Below are positions 1 to 6,147 of a DNA stretch of 7,500 nt, one piece after another. The notes below the pieces were generated by a model that searched no databases, had not been told where the DNA came from, and saw only the letters and a program-made list of their open reading frames with translations. Source of the stretch: Nitrospirota bacterium. GTDB lineage: Bacteria; Nitrospirota; Nitrospiria; Nitrospirales; Nitrospiraceae. The DNA is taken from NCBI GenBank assembly GCA_016235225.1, contig JACRLS010000317.1, positions 1 through 7,500 of the forward strand, read 5' to 3'. The position numbers were made by a program, and so were the translations under genes. Positions within the stretch are counted from its first letter, which is position 1. Every line of letters begins with the position of its first letter.

Positions 1-72
1 AGCGGAGATCCCCGGGGCACGGACGGCAAGGACCAATGAAAAACAGAGAGAAACCCAAACGACAGGACGCAT
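1..72 (-). CDS. Exported protein, N-terminus only; candidate cobalamin outer-membrane receptor (BtuB-like)
   Basis: Only the first 24 codons lie in the window; the frame is open to the edge. The product begins MRPVVWVSLCFSLVLAV and continues to GISA. This is a textbook signal peptide: one Arg, a hydrophobic core, and a plausible signal peptidase site after the final Ala. The ATG at 72-70 is chosen because an AGGGAGG Shine-Dalgarno (79-85) sits about 5 nt upstream and the frame opens there. It lies directly downstream of a cobalamin riboswitch and of a B12 ABC-transporter operon on the same strand. In Gram-negative bacteria the exported protein most often placed here is the TonB-dependent receptor BtuB, which moves cobalamin across the outer membrane. 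That identity is inferred from context only; no receptor domain is visible. Another B12-regulated exported protein is possible. Confidence 0.7.
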   Translation of the reverse strand, partial: MRPVVWVSLCFSLVLAVRAPGISA

Positions 73-80
73 CTCGACCT

Positions 81-97
81 CCCTTTGGCTCGAAGGG
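81..97 (-). promoter_or_regulatory. Hairpin overlapping the ribosome binding site (putative riboswitch expression platform)
   Basis: On the minus strand CCCTT (97-93) can pair with AAGGG (85-81) around a 7-nt loop. The 3' arm is the start of the AGGGAGG Shine-Dalgarno of the gene starting at 72. The hairpin lies between the B12 box and the start codon, and no U-run follows it. This fits a translational off-switch in which ligand binding lets the hairpin hide the ribosome binding site. The pairing is seen directly; the mechanism is inferred. Confidence 0.5.
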
Positions 98-109
98 TGG
101 AAACGAATG

Positions 110-392
110 GTCCGACAGTCGGGTGTCCTGACTCGCGGATCGTGGCGTCCTTCCGCCTTCCCAGCTCTTGCGTCGAGCGTCATTGCGTCGGTAGTGTCTC
201 TCGCGTCTTAAACACGACGCAACAGACACGGCACGCTATAGACGCCTCACGCTCCTCGCCAGTGGCCTATCTGGAAGTGCGCTCCCCGCTGACAGTGGCG
301 GCACCGTGATGGATTTTCACCATCTTCCCCGTCTCTGCCGGCCTCTTCCGTTCGATCAAACCCTCTCCAATGATCAACACCTGTGCCCTATC
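110..392 (-). ncRNA. Cobalamin riboswitch (B12 element) upstream of the exported-protein gene
   Basis: Read on the minus strand, the conserved cobalamin-aptamer blocks occur in order. They are the GGTGAAAATCC...CACGGTGCCGCCACTGT core (within 286-321), GCCACTGG (266-259), GGGAAGG (162-156) and a B12-box-like GAGTCAGGACACCCGAC (134-118). The B12 box differs somewhat from the usual AGCCAGGAGACCTGCC form. Between GCCACTGG and GGGAAGG is a long variable arm of about 95 nt, containing a small GCGTC/GACGC hairpin and the GCGTGAGGCGT motif also seen near the other riboswitch. The outer boundaries are approximate. It should bind adenosylcobalamin or a related cobalamin and repress the gene starting at 72. 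I could not find a convincing promoter for it. Confidence 0.88.
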
Positions 393-407
393 GCTGACGA
401 GAGGAGT

Positions 408-419
408 GGGCACGTGCCC
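408..419. repeat. Perfect 12-bp palindrome GGGCACGTGCCC
   Basis: This is an exact inverted repeat just upstream (minus-strand sense) of the left riboswitch. It could be a regulator site or simply a short hairpin. Nothing else in the sequence decides between these. Confidence 0.4.
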
Positions 420-432
420 CTCAAGAATTCTC

Positions 433-513
433 AGGTTAAGGCTGAGGTTGAGGTTAAGTCTAAGAGGAACACACCTATCCTTCTTCACTCAACCTTAGCC
501 TCAGCCTCAACCT
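433..513. repeat. Long imperfect inverted repeat built from GAGGTT/GAGGCT units
   Basis: The 26-nt arm at 433-458 matches the reverse complement of 488-513 at 22 of 26 positions. The loop is about 29 nt. Each arm is itself a short degenerate direct repeat of the type GAGGTTGAGGTTAAG. It lies between the end of the B12 ABC operon and the next riboswitch, so transcripts would form a strong hairpin here. No U-run follows on either strand, so a classical intrinsic terminator is not shown. It may be a dispersed palindromic element that also separates the two transcription units. Confidence 0.6.
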
Positions 514-515
514 TC

Positions 516-538
516 CTCTAGCGGCAGCGCCGCTAGAG
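516..538 (-). terminator. Perfect hairpin at the 3' end of the ATPase gene, possible terminator
   Basis: CTCTAGCGGC (516-525) pairs perfectly with GCCGCTAGAG (529-538) around a 3-nt loop. The minus-strand TAG stop codon (535-533) of the ATPase gene lies inside the stem. A GC-rich 10-bp stem ending an operon suggests a terminator or a 3'-end stabilising structure, but there is no U-run after it. Termination is therefore inferred. Confidence 0.45.
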
Positions 539-1372
539 CGTCACCCGCGGACGGCCGCTCACCGGATGCCGATCCACCAGAACCTCACAGTCATAGACCT
601 CTCGAATGAGTTCCGGCCGAATCACCTCGTCTGGCGTCCCCAACGCCACCATCTCGCCGTGCCGAAGCAGCAGCAGGCGGTCACAGGCCTGGCTGGCAAG
701 ATTCAGGTCATGCGACACCATCACCACCGTCAGTCCACGTTGCGCATTGAGGCGGCGGAGAATGGCGATGATCTCCATCTGATGATGGAGATCCAGGAAG
801 GCGGTGGGTTCGTCGAGCAACAACACATCGGGCTCCTGGACCAACGCCCGAGCGATCACGGCGCGCTGCCTCTCGCCCCCCGACACCTCATGCAACAGGC
901 GATCGGCCAGATGTCTGACGTGGAGGTCGGACATCACCCGCTCGGCCAGCCCGATTTCTTCGGGCGTCTCCCACTCCATCCCCCCAAAGCGCCAGCCGGC
1001 TGAATGGTGCGGAAATCGTCCCATGAGCACCAGTTCCGCAATCGTGAAGGGAAACAGTTGCGCTGTCTCCTGAGGGACAAGGGCCACCCTTCGCGCCACG
1101 GCATCTTGAGCCATGCCGTCTATGGCCACACCGAACAGGTCAATGGACCCCGCATGTGGCCGCACGACCTTGGCGAGTAATTTCACCAGCGACGTCTTGC
1201 CGGATCCGTTGGGGCCGATGATCCCCAGGACCTCTCCTTCGCGCACACGGAAGCTCAGGCCCCGAATGGCCCATCCCTTGTCATCGCGTGAGTGCCCTCC
1301 GCATACATGGTGATAGGAAAACGTCAGGTCCCGGACGGACAGGGCTGCGCGGGATTCCACAAGGAGGCTCAT
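533..1372 (-). CDS. btuD: ABC transporter ATP-binding protein, cobalamin/Fe-siderophore type (BtuD-like)
   Basis: This 279-residue cytoplasmic ATPase would power the uptake transporter. It shows the full ABC set: Walker A GPNGSGKT (53-60), Q-loop Gln101, signature SGGERQ (164-169), Walker B VLLLDEP with catalytic Glu188, and H-loop His221 in SHD. An extended segment at 20-36 before the AIRGLSF strand fits the FecE/BtuD/HemV branch, and the length is normal for it. The ATG at 1372 overlaps the permease stop as ATGA (1372-1369), so translation is probably coupled. It is the third gene of the binding protein-permease-ATPase operon. Cobalamin as substrate is inferred from the upstream B12 riboswitch and the BtuF-like partner; sequence alone would also allow a siderophore or haem transporter. 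The stop codon lies in a perfect hairpin. Confidence 0.93.
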   Translation of the reverse strand: MSLLVESRAALSVRDLTFSYHHVCGGHSRDDKGWAIRGLSFRVREGEVLGIIGPNGSGKTSLVKLLAKVVRPHAGSIDLFGVAIDGMAQDAVARRVALVPQETAQLFPFTIAELVLMGRFPHHSAGWRFGGMEWETPEEIGLAERVMSDLHVRHLADRLLHEVSGGERQRAVIARALVQEPDVLLLDEPTAFLDLHHQMEIIAILRRLNAQRGLTVVMVSHDLNLASQACDRLLLLRHGEMVALGTPDEVIRPELIREVYDCEVLVDRHPVSGRPRVTL

Positions 1373-2535
1373 CGCATGACACCGCGCCGGGCCACGAGCA
1401 GATACACGAAGAACGGTCCACCGACCAGGGCGGTGACGACCCCCACCGGAATCTCGGCCGGAGCCAGAGCCGTCCGCGCCACGGTGTCGGCCACCATGAG
1501 AAACAGCCCTCCGATCAACGCCGAGGCGGGCATGACCACGCGATGGTCTGCACCCAGCACCATCCGCACGGCATGGGGCACCACCATCCCGACGAAGCCG
1601 ATGAGTCCGCTGACCGACACGGCGGCCCCGGTCATGAGCGCGGAGATCACGAAGATCGTCCGCTTGACGCGTTCGACCTCAACACCCAACGAACGGGCCG
1701 CTTCTTCTCCGAGTGTCAGCACATTCAGGGCGCGGGCTTGGTGGAAGAGCGCCAGTCCGCCGAGGGCCGTCACCCCGATGAGCACGGCAAACGCCACGCC
1801 GTCCGGTGCGCTTAAGGTGCCCATGAGCCAGGAGATCATGGTGTACGCGCGCGCAGGATCCAAGACGGAGGTGATGAACATCACCAAGGCCGAACAGATG
1901 GCAGTGATGATCACGCCCGCCAGCAACAGTGTGGGCATGGGAAGATCGCCGGACCCCATGGCAATCCGGTAGACGAGCACGATGGCCAGCAATCCCCCGG
2001 CAAACGCCGCCAGCGACAAGGCCGACATCCCCCCGACAGCCGTCCCCACCCCCAGGAGCATGGCCACCGCCGCGCCCAAGGCCGCCCCGCTGGAGATCCC
2101 CAATACGTAGGGATCGGCAAGCGGATTGCGGAGTAAGGCCTGGAGGCCGACCCCTACCGTGGCCAACGTGCCGCCCACCAGAAAGCTCAGCGCCAGCCGG
2201 GGCAGTCGCACATCCAACAGAATCGTCGCGGCAGGGCCGCTCGATTCGAGGATCGCCCGCCCCTCCTGGAGCAGCCGAAGGATCATGGAAAAGGCCTCGG
2301 ACAGACTGATCCGCTCCGCGCCGAACTGCAGACAGACAAGGAAGCCCACCAGGCTGGCCACCACCAGGATGCCCATGGTGACCAGCCATCGCAGGGGGGA
2401 CAACACGGAGATGTTCGCAGGGTTCGATGGAGAGGACGACCGCGTCAGAAGCGGCATCGAGCCGGCCAATGGCTGCGGCTCGGCATAGGACCGCAGTCCT
2501 TCCGGCTCGGGCCGAGGTTCGAGGATCCTGGCCAT
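1369..2535 (-). CDS. btuC: ABC transporter permease, BtuC/FecCD family (cobalamin uptake)
   Basis: This 388-residue inner-membrane protein has family hallmarks throughout: LPRLALSFLVGGTLA (111-125), RNPLADPYVLGISSGAALGA (136-155), LGEEAARSLGV (275-285), GFVGMVVPHAVRMVLGADHR (313-332) and a final EIPVGVVTALVGGPFFVYLL (361-380). About ten membrane helices are expected, beginning near residue 50. Arg110 and Arg113 match, by remembered alignment, the E. coli BtuC arginines that dock the binding protein. Residues 1-48 are a long polar, Pro/Ser-rich extension; Met27 is an alternative start. The ATG at 2535 overlaps the binding-protein stop in TGATG, with no good Shine-Dalgarno, which points to translational coupling. 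It should form the BtuC2D2F complex with its neighbours. Cobalamin specificity rests on the riboswitch and operon context. Confidence 0.93.
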   Translation of the reverse strand: MARILEPRPEPEGLRSYAEPQPLAGSMPLLTRSSSPSNPANISVLSPLRWLVTMGILVVASLVGFLVCLQFGAERISLSEAFSMILRLLQEGRAILESSGPAATILLDVRLPRLALSFLVGGTLATVGVGLQALLRNPLADPYVLGISSGAALGAAVAMLLGVGTAVGGMSALSLAAFAGGLLAIVLVYRIAMGSGDLPMPTLLLAGVIITAICSALVMFITSVLDPARAYTMISWLMGTLSAPDGVAFAVLIGVTALGGLALFHQARALNVLTLGEEAARSLGVEVERVKRTIFVISALMTGAAVSVSGLIGFVGMVVPHAVRMVLGADHRVVMPASALIGGLFLMVADTVARTALAPAEIPVGVVTALVGGPFFVYLLVARRGVMR

Positions 2536-3509
2536 CAGGAGCCCGTCCCTTCCGAAAAAATCTGCGGATGAAGGCTCTTAGCCAGAAATTCCAGCCCATC
2601 CACAATGCGCGGCCCCTGCCGGTCGAGCAGCACGCTGGGAATGCGGACGTAACCGCCATGCTTCACCGCCGAGAGCGTCGACCACTGGCGCCAGCGCGCT
2701 TGCTCGCTGTCAGGAATCCCTTCCGCCGTGCCGATGGGAAACACCAAGACTTCGGGATCCTGCTTGAGCACGGCTTCCATGTTGTAGCGGGGGTAGGGCA
2801 GTACGGCCGACGCCGCGATGTTCTGGCCGCCGGCCAGCTCAAGTACCTGATGAATGAAGCTACTGGCGCCCACCGTCATGAGCGGATCACTGTTCAGCAC
2901 GTACAACAGGCGCACCTTGGGAATGTTCTGCGTCCGTTCCTTGATCACGCTGATGCGGCGACGCAACGCCGAGGCCAGCGCATTGGCGATGGCGGGACGC
3001 CCGACCATTCGGCCCATCGTTTGAATCTGAGAGAGGATATCCTCCAATGACTTGGCGTCCATGATGAACGTGGGAATTTTCAGCTGCTCGAGCTTCGCCA
3101 GGACATCCGCCCGAATGAAACCCTGCTGCCCCACCACCAGGTCAGGTCGTAATGCCACGATGGCCTCGACGTTCGGGAAGCTGGCGCCGATCTTGGGCTT
3201 GGCCTGGGCGGCCACGGGGTAATCGCAGAACTGGGTGACGCCGACGACGGCCTCGTCCAGATCAAGCGCAAAGAGGATTTCCGTGACGCTGGGAGCCAGC
3301 GAGACGATACGGGTGGGCGCTGTCGCGAGATAGATCTTGCGCCCCAGGTCGTCCACGAAGGTTCGTGACGCCAGATTCGCCATGAACGGCATCCCGGTCA
3401 GAATGCCCTGCTGCCGGCGCTTCATGGAGGGCACTTCAGTGTCATCAGCTAACCCGATGCTTATAGCCAGCAAGCAGCTCACAGCGAATAGCGAATAGCC
3501 GATCGCCAA
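2535..3509 (-). CDS. btuF: Periplasmic cobalamin-binding protein (BtuF-like); start uncertain
   Basis: This TroA/BtuF-type binding protein would capture cobalamin in the periplasm and deliver it to the permease. Numbered from a Met at 3425, the mature domain has FVDDLGRKI (23-31), RIVSLAPSVTEILFAL (39-54), PNVEAIVALRPDLVVG (85-100), VLNSDPLMTVGASSFIHQVLELAGG (split over 176-200) and GPRIVDGLEFLAKSLHP near the end. Glu49, and by remembered alignment an Asp where E. coli BtuF has Glu, would contact the permease arginines. The start is unresolved. The frame is open to a GTG at 3677, but that stretch crosses an intrinsic terminator (3613-3655). I list a TTG at 3509, which retains the hydrophobic run before LADD (about 3509-3450) that can act as a signal peptide. 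ATG 3425 would remove it, and TTG 3614 would add Lys/Arg residues in front of it. None has a strong ribosome site. Confidence 0.85.
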   Translation of the reverse strand: MAIGYSLFAVSCLLAISIGLADDTEVPSMKRRQQGILTGMPFMANLASRTFVDDLGRKIYLATAPTRIVSLAPSVTEILFALDLDEAVVGVTQFCDYPVAAQAKPKIGASFPNVEAIVALRPDLVVGQQGFIRADVLAKLEQLKIPTFIMDAKSLEDILSQIQTMGRMVGRPAIANALASALRRRISVIKERTQNIPKVRLLYVLNSDPLMTVGASSFIHQVLELAGGQNIAASAVLPYPRYNMEAVLKQDPEVLVFPIGTAEGIPDSEQARWRQWSTLSAVKHGGYVRIPSVLLDRQGPRIVDGLEFLAKSLHPQIFSEGTGS

Positions 3510-3612
3510 AGACCGAATGCGCTTCGCCGCCGGCTTCCAGCTATTCGTCCCTCGACTCAGCTCGGGACCCTGAGCGTGCCGCGGGGCTCCCTGCTGCTCG
3601 CTGATTCTCGTC

Positions 3613-3655
3613 AAAACAAAAAAATCCTCAAGGCCTGAGAAAGACCCTGAGGATT
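3613..3655 (-). terminator. Intrinsic terminator in the B12-riboswitch leader
   Basis: On the minus strand AATCCTCA (3655-3648) pairs exactly with TGAGGATT (3630-3623). The pairing extends inward through GG/CC with a bulge and is followed by TTTTTTTGTTTT (3624-3613). It lies downstream of the cobalamin aptamer and upstream of the binding-protein homology. This is the expected arrangement for a transcription-terminating riboswitch platform. The downstream arm also contains TGAGGA, which could serve a TTG at 3614 as a ribosome site, so an additional translational role cannot be excluded. Confidence 0.78.
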
Positions 3656-3678
3656 GCACCCGCTTCTTCACCCTCACC

Positions 3679-3702
3679 CCTTCCCCAGCCCACGAGGGAA
3701 GG
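3679..3702 (-). promoter_or_regulatory. CCTTCCC/GGGAAGG hairpin upstream of the terminator
   Basis: A perfect 7-bp inverted repeat (3679-3685 with 3696-3702, 10-nt loop) lies between the B12 box and the terminator. Its GGGAAGG arm resembles the aptamer's own GGGAAGG block at 3856-3850. It may be an intermediate leader stem or may compete with aptamer pairing; a role is inferred only from position. Confidence 0.35.
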
Positions 3703-3721
3703 ATGGTCTATGTTGCATGAT

Positions 3722-3799
3722 CCGTAATGCGTGAAACGTGAGACGATCAGAACCGCTGGGATTCTTTTCGCCTCACGCCTAACGTCTTACGCCTCACGG
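3722..3799. repeat. Imperfect palindromic repeat of GTGAGGCGT type in the riboswitch leader
   Basis: Arms 3722-3745 and 3776-3799 are 24 nt each and are complementary at 18 of 24 positions, around a 30-nt loop. The right arm contains CGCCTCACG twice in close succession with neighbouring copies. A 12-nt sequence, GTAATGCGTGAA (3724-3735), recurs exactly at 3868-3879 inside the adjacent aptamer. The element lies between the B12 box and the terminator, so it will fold in the leader RNA. It looks like a dispersed intergenic palindrome, not part of the conserved aptamer. Confidence 0.55.
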
Positions 3800-3802
3800 C
3801 TT

Positions 3803-4055
3803 CTGGTCCGGGCAGGTTTTCTGGCTTCCGGCTCGTTCGACTCCCCGCGCCTTCCCAGCCGCAGAGGGTAATGCGTGAACCGTAATCCGTGATGAGTTCG
3901 AGAGACGGATAATTCGTCTCCCACCCATCACGCATCACTGATCACTCATCACGTCTTCGACCAGTGGCATCTGCGGGGTTCGTAGCCGGTGACAGCGGCG
4001 GGACCGCGAGGGATTTGCACCCTCTTCCCTTCACCCGGAGCCCCTTTTGGAACGC
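3803..4055 (-). ncRNA. Cobalamin riboswitch (B12 element) controlling the btuFCD-like operon
   Basis: On the minus strand the canonical blocks appear in order. They are GTTCCAAAAGGGGCTCCGGG (near 4053-4034), the GTGCAAATCCCTCGCGGTCC and CGCCGCTGTCACCGG core (4020-3986), GCCACTGG (3968-3961), GGGAAGG (3856-3850) and the B12 box GGAAGCCAGAAAACCTGCC (3829-3811). The last is close to the family consensus. Binding of a cobalamin should repress the transporter operon, here apparently through the terminator at 3613-3655. The variable arm between GCCACTGG and GGGAAGG is unusually long (about 105 nt) and contains palindromic intergenic-type repeats (3888-3953). The 5' boundary is set by the predicted transcription start near 4052. 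Confidence 0.93.
3888..3953. repeat. Nested inverted repeats inside the riboswitch variable arm
   Basis: CGTGATGAG (3888-3896) is perfectly complementary to CTCATCACG (3945-3953). Inside it GAGACG (3902-3907) pairs with CGTCTC (3915-3920), and there is a run of ATCACGCATCACTGATCACT-like units. This would fold as an extra branched arm of the aptamer. Its composition matches the neighbouring intergenic palindromes more than any conserved riboswitch helix. Confidence 0.6.
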
Positions 4056-4058
4056 GTC

Positions 4059-4087
4059 ACTCTAATAAGGAGGCGGCAGCCTGTCAA
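4059..4087 (-). promoter_or_regulatory. Sigma70-type promoter for the B12 uptake operon
   Basis: On the minus strand a perfect -35 TTGACA (4087-4082) is followed after exactly 17 nt by TAGAGT (4064-4059), which matches TATAAT at 4 of 6. Transcription would start near 4052, immediately before the first conserved riboswitch sequence, so the leader is almost entirely aptamer. The positional fit supports the call; it is not experimentally shown. Confidence 0.62.
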
Positions 4088-4133
4088 GACGGCCGGCTCA
4101 ACGAAAGCCCGACGCCGGTTGCAGGTCGTTGCT

Positions 4134-4176
4134 GGCGGTTGTTGGACTAGGGCTCAAGCCCCCTCACAGAACCGCC
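4134..4176. repeat. Nested inverted repeat in the divergent intergenic region
   Basis: GGCGGTT (4134-4140) is complementary to AACCGCC (4170-4176), enclosing GGGCTCAAGCCC (4150-4161), itself a small hairpin. The 4088-4291 stretch separates the leftward B12 operon promoter from the rightward gene at 4292. Apart from this structure and a weak CCATC/GATGG hairpin near 4206-4220, I see no gene, RNA or convincing rightward promoter there. Confidence 0.35.
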
Positions 4177-4291
4177 GAAACCATCACGAACAAGGCTCAG
4201 TGCCCTGCCATCAAGCGATGGTACGAGGCTTGCTCCTTCAACATATGAATCCGTCGCTCCAAAGCGGAACGCAACCCTAGGATCCAGCCGC

Positions 4292-5788
4292 ATGCGCGCC
4301 ATACTGATTACCATCATCCTGATTGTCGTGACCCTCGACGTCGCCAATCGAATCTGGACCTCCACCAACGAGGCGCCGAATTCGGCCTTCACGGCGCTGA
4401 TGACCACACCCGCGCCCACACTCCACGATCCACGGACAAACGGCTATTTGCTCTTTATTGGGTTTGCCACCTCGCCCTCGGAGAACGCCGTGCAGACGGG
4501 GCATGACATGTGGCTCGAAGCGGCGAGCGAGGCCGGCCACGGCTACTTCGACTATGACAATACCGCGAGGCTGGCCCTCCACGTACGGGAGGGCAGCCTG
4601 ACGCCGGTCCCCGTGTGGGGCGACCAGGATCCGTTGGCGCGGTTGGGCTCGCAGGAGCAAGTGCTCCGCAGCGTGATCGCGCAGGAGGACGTCCTCCTGA
4701 ACCGCTATCAGCAATGGTTGGGAATGCCTTTCGAGGACTGGGGCCTGGGAAAAGCCGGCGCGCCACGGGCCGTTGAAATTTTTGCGGTCCACCGCCTCTA
4801 TCTCATCGAGGGGTTAGGACAAGAATTCGCCCGGACCGTCGAGCGCACCGAGCGCGACCTCATGGTCTGGCGGAACGTGTTGGCCGAAGCCAAAACGCTC
4901 CCTGTCAAGATGCTCGCCACAGCCGTGGTCGATGACGATATTGCGATGATCTCCGGTCTCTTGAAACAGCGGGCCGTCAGCCCCAAGCTGGTGTCGCGAC
5001 TCGCGCAGAGCGTACGACCGCTCTCCGAAGCCGAACGATCCCTCCGCTGGCCGATTCAACACGAATTCATGCTCGGCGTCCAACGCTATAGCCGGCAATT
5101 TACCGATGTCTCGGCGGTTAATCGGCAGGCCTCTGAGGAGAACAAACAGTGGATCTCGGCGCTGGCGGGACTGAAGCCCAAGGCTTTCAAGCACGTCGAA
5201 CATCCCGGTCCGCCACATCCCCTCGCCGAGACTCCGGGCCCCCGCGAACGGGCGTTAAACTCCTTGGCGAACTACTCCACGGCCCTCACACGCGCGACGG
5301 AAACCCCCAACGTGCAATTGCCCAAGATGGGGGAATTCATGCGGGTGTCCGCCCCCTCGGCCTGGGAATATGTCCTGAGCCCGATCGATGCCCTGCTCTC
5401 CGGCGGCTTCACACCTGCCTGGGAGCCGTTCACCCACCGGATTCAGGAAACCGAGGCCAAGCTGAGACTGGTGTTGCTGCAAGCGAAGCTGCGGCAGTCC
5501 GCCCGACTCGACGACATCCCGACTCGCATCGCCCAAGCAGGGCCGAGTCTCTACGATCCCTTCACCGGCCTGCCGATGTTGTGGAGCCCGACCCAGCGTA
5601 AACTCTATAGCGTGGGGAAAGACGGTCTGGACGACGGCGGTGACCCGACTTTCGACGTCAGCCTGTCATTGGCCGGACAGCCCATTGCAGGACCTTCGGC
5701 GGGCGGCAAGGGCAAGTCAGGCCGAGCTAAGGCCCAGCAGACCGCCGACGAGGAAGAGCCCGCCGAAGCTGAAGCGGTCCTCCTCTAA
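4292..5788 (+). CDS. Membrane-anchored protein of unknown function with C-terminal DPFTG/YSVGxDGxDDGG motif
   Basis: I do not recognise a named family for this 498-residue protein. It starts with one hydrophobic segment (residues 3-18, RAILITIILIVVTLDVA) without a clear cleavage site, so it is probably an inner-membrane anchor with the rest in the periplasm. The middle (about 115-300) is helix-rich and polar. Residues 305-340 are Pro-rich. Residues 421-449 read YDPFTGLPMLW, then YSVGKDGLDDGGD. A comparable Asp/Gly-rich motif closes many uncharacterised bacterial exported proteins and resembles the calcium-binding tail of type II pseudopilins; that link is inferred. The last 30 residues are low-complexity Lys/Ala/Glu. 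The ATG is preceded by AGGA about 9 nt upstream. It is divergent from the B12 operon and convergent with the next gene, so no partner is indicated. Confidence 0.85.
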   Translation: MRAILITIILIVVTLDVANRIWTSTNEAPNSAFTALMTTPAPTLHDPRTNGYLLFIGFATSPSENAVQTGHDMWLEAASEAGHGYFDYDNTARLALHVREGSLTPVPVWGDQDPLARLGSQEQVLRSVIAQEDVLLNRYQQWLGMPFEDWGLGKAGAPRAVEIFAVHRLYLIEGLGQEFARTVERTERDLMVWRNVLAEAKTLPVKMLATAVVDDDIAMISGLLKQRAVSPKLVSRLAQSVRPLSEAERSLRWPIQHEFMLGVQRYSRQFTDVSAVNRQASEENKQWISALAGLKPKAFKHVEHPGPPHPLAETPGPRERALNSLANYSTALTRATETPNVQLPKMGEFMRVSAPSAWEYVLSPIDALLSGGFTPAWEPFTHRIQETEAKLRLVLLQAKLRQSARLDDIPTRIAQAGPSLYDPFTGLPMLWSPTQRKLYSVGKDGLDDGGDPTFDVSLSLAGQPIAGPSAGGKGKSGRAKAQQTADEEEPAEAEAVLL

Positions 5789-5836
5789 CAGTTCCTTCTT
5801 CTCCGTTTGTGCCCGTACAGGCAGAGGCTCAGGCGG

Positions 5837-6100
5837 CTAATCGCCGTAGCGGAGCTTCAGAGCCAGAATCAATCCCGCCAGAACCAGCGTCACCACGTTC
5901 GCAAGAATAATCGGCATGGCGCCGAGCAAAATCCCGTAAACCAGCCACAGAAACACTCCGATACAGAAGGTGACCAGCATCCCCAGCGAGACATCAGCCG
6001 CCGTCTTGGATCGCCAGGTCTTCAGCAGCTGGGGGAAAAACGCGACCGTGGTCAGGGTCCCGGCCAGCAGCCCCAGGAGTGTCACGCCATCCAGGCTCAT
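5837..6100 (-). CDS. SemiSWEET-type transporter (MtN3/PQ-loop family)
   Basis: This 87-residue protein has three membrane helices (about 6-24, 38-58 and 61-82) and the defining PQ motif in FFPQLLKTWRSKTAADVS, with PQ at 23-24. WLVYG (52-56) and Asn68 in the third helix fit the family. Size and topology match bacterial SemiSWEETs, which work as homodimers and move sugars by facilitated diffusion; the substrate here is unknown. I chose the ATG at 6100 because GGAG lies 5 nt upstream. A GTG at 6106 would add two residues and overlap that ribosome site. It converges on the preceding gene (48-nt gap) and diverges from the next (47-nt gap), so it is probably transcribed alone from within that short divergent region. 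Confidence 0.9.
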   Translation of the reverse strand: MSLDGVTLLGLLAGTLTTVAFFPQLLKTWRSKTAADVSLGMLVTFCIGVFLWLVYGILLGAMPIILANVVTLVLAGLILALKLRYGD

Positions 6101-6147
6101 GACCACTCCAGGGCGGGACTGAACGAAGGAGAGGGAGGAGTCATCGA

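Noticed and set aside
85..521. Small open frames on both strands over the region left of the ATPase gene
   Set aside because: They overlap conserved cobalamin-aptamer blocks and the hairpin repeats, have no ribosome sites, and their products show no family features.
1679..2659. A 326-residue minus-strand frame overlapping the permease and binding-protein genes
   Set aside because: It is an out-of-frame shadow of high-GC coding DNA, rich in Arg/Gly/His/Cys, while the permease frame has clear BtuC/FecCD motifs.
3467..3485. Lipoprotein signal in the binding protein (FAVSC)
   Set aside because: The residues before Cys do not fit the usual L-[AS]-[GA]-C lipobox, and a normal cleavage site after GLA is as plausible.
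3747..3938. A 63-residue minus-strand frame upstream of the binding protein
   Set aside because: It lies across the riboswitch B12 box and its palindromic arm, and the sequence is explained by RNA structure.
3722..3953. Short repeats suggestive of a CRISPR array
   Set aside because: The repeats are short, irregularly spaced, palindromic and without uniform spacers, and no cas gene is present.
4047..4280. A 77-residue plus-strand frame in the divergent intergenic region
   Set aside because: It begins inside the riboswitch/promoter DNA, has no ribosome site or recognisable product, and has Arg-rich random-like composition.
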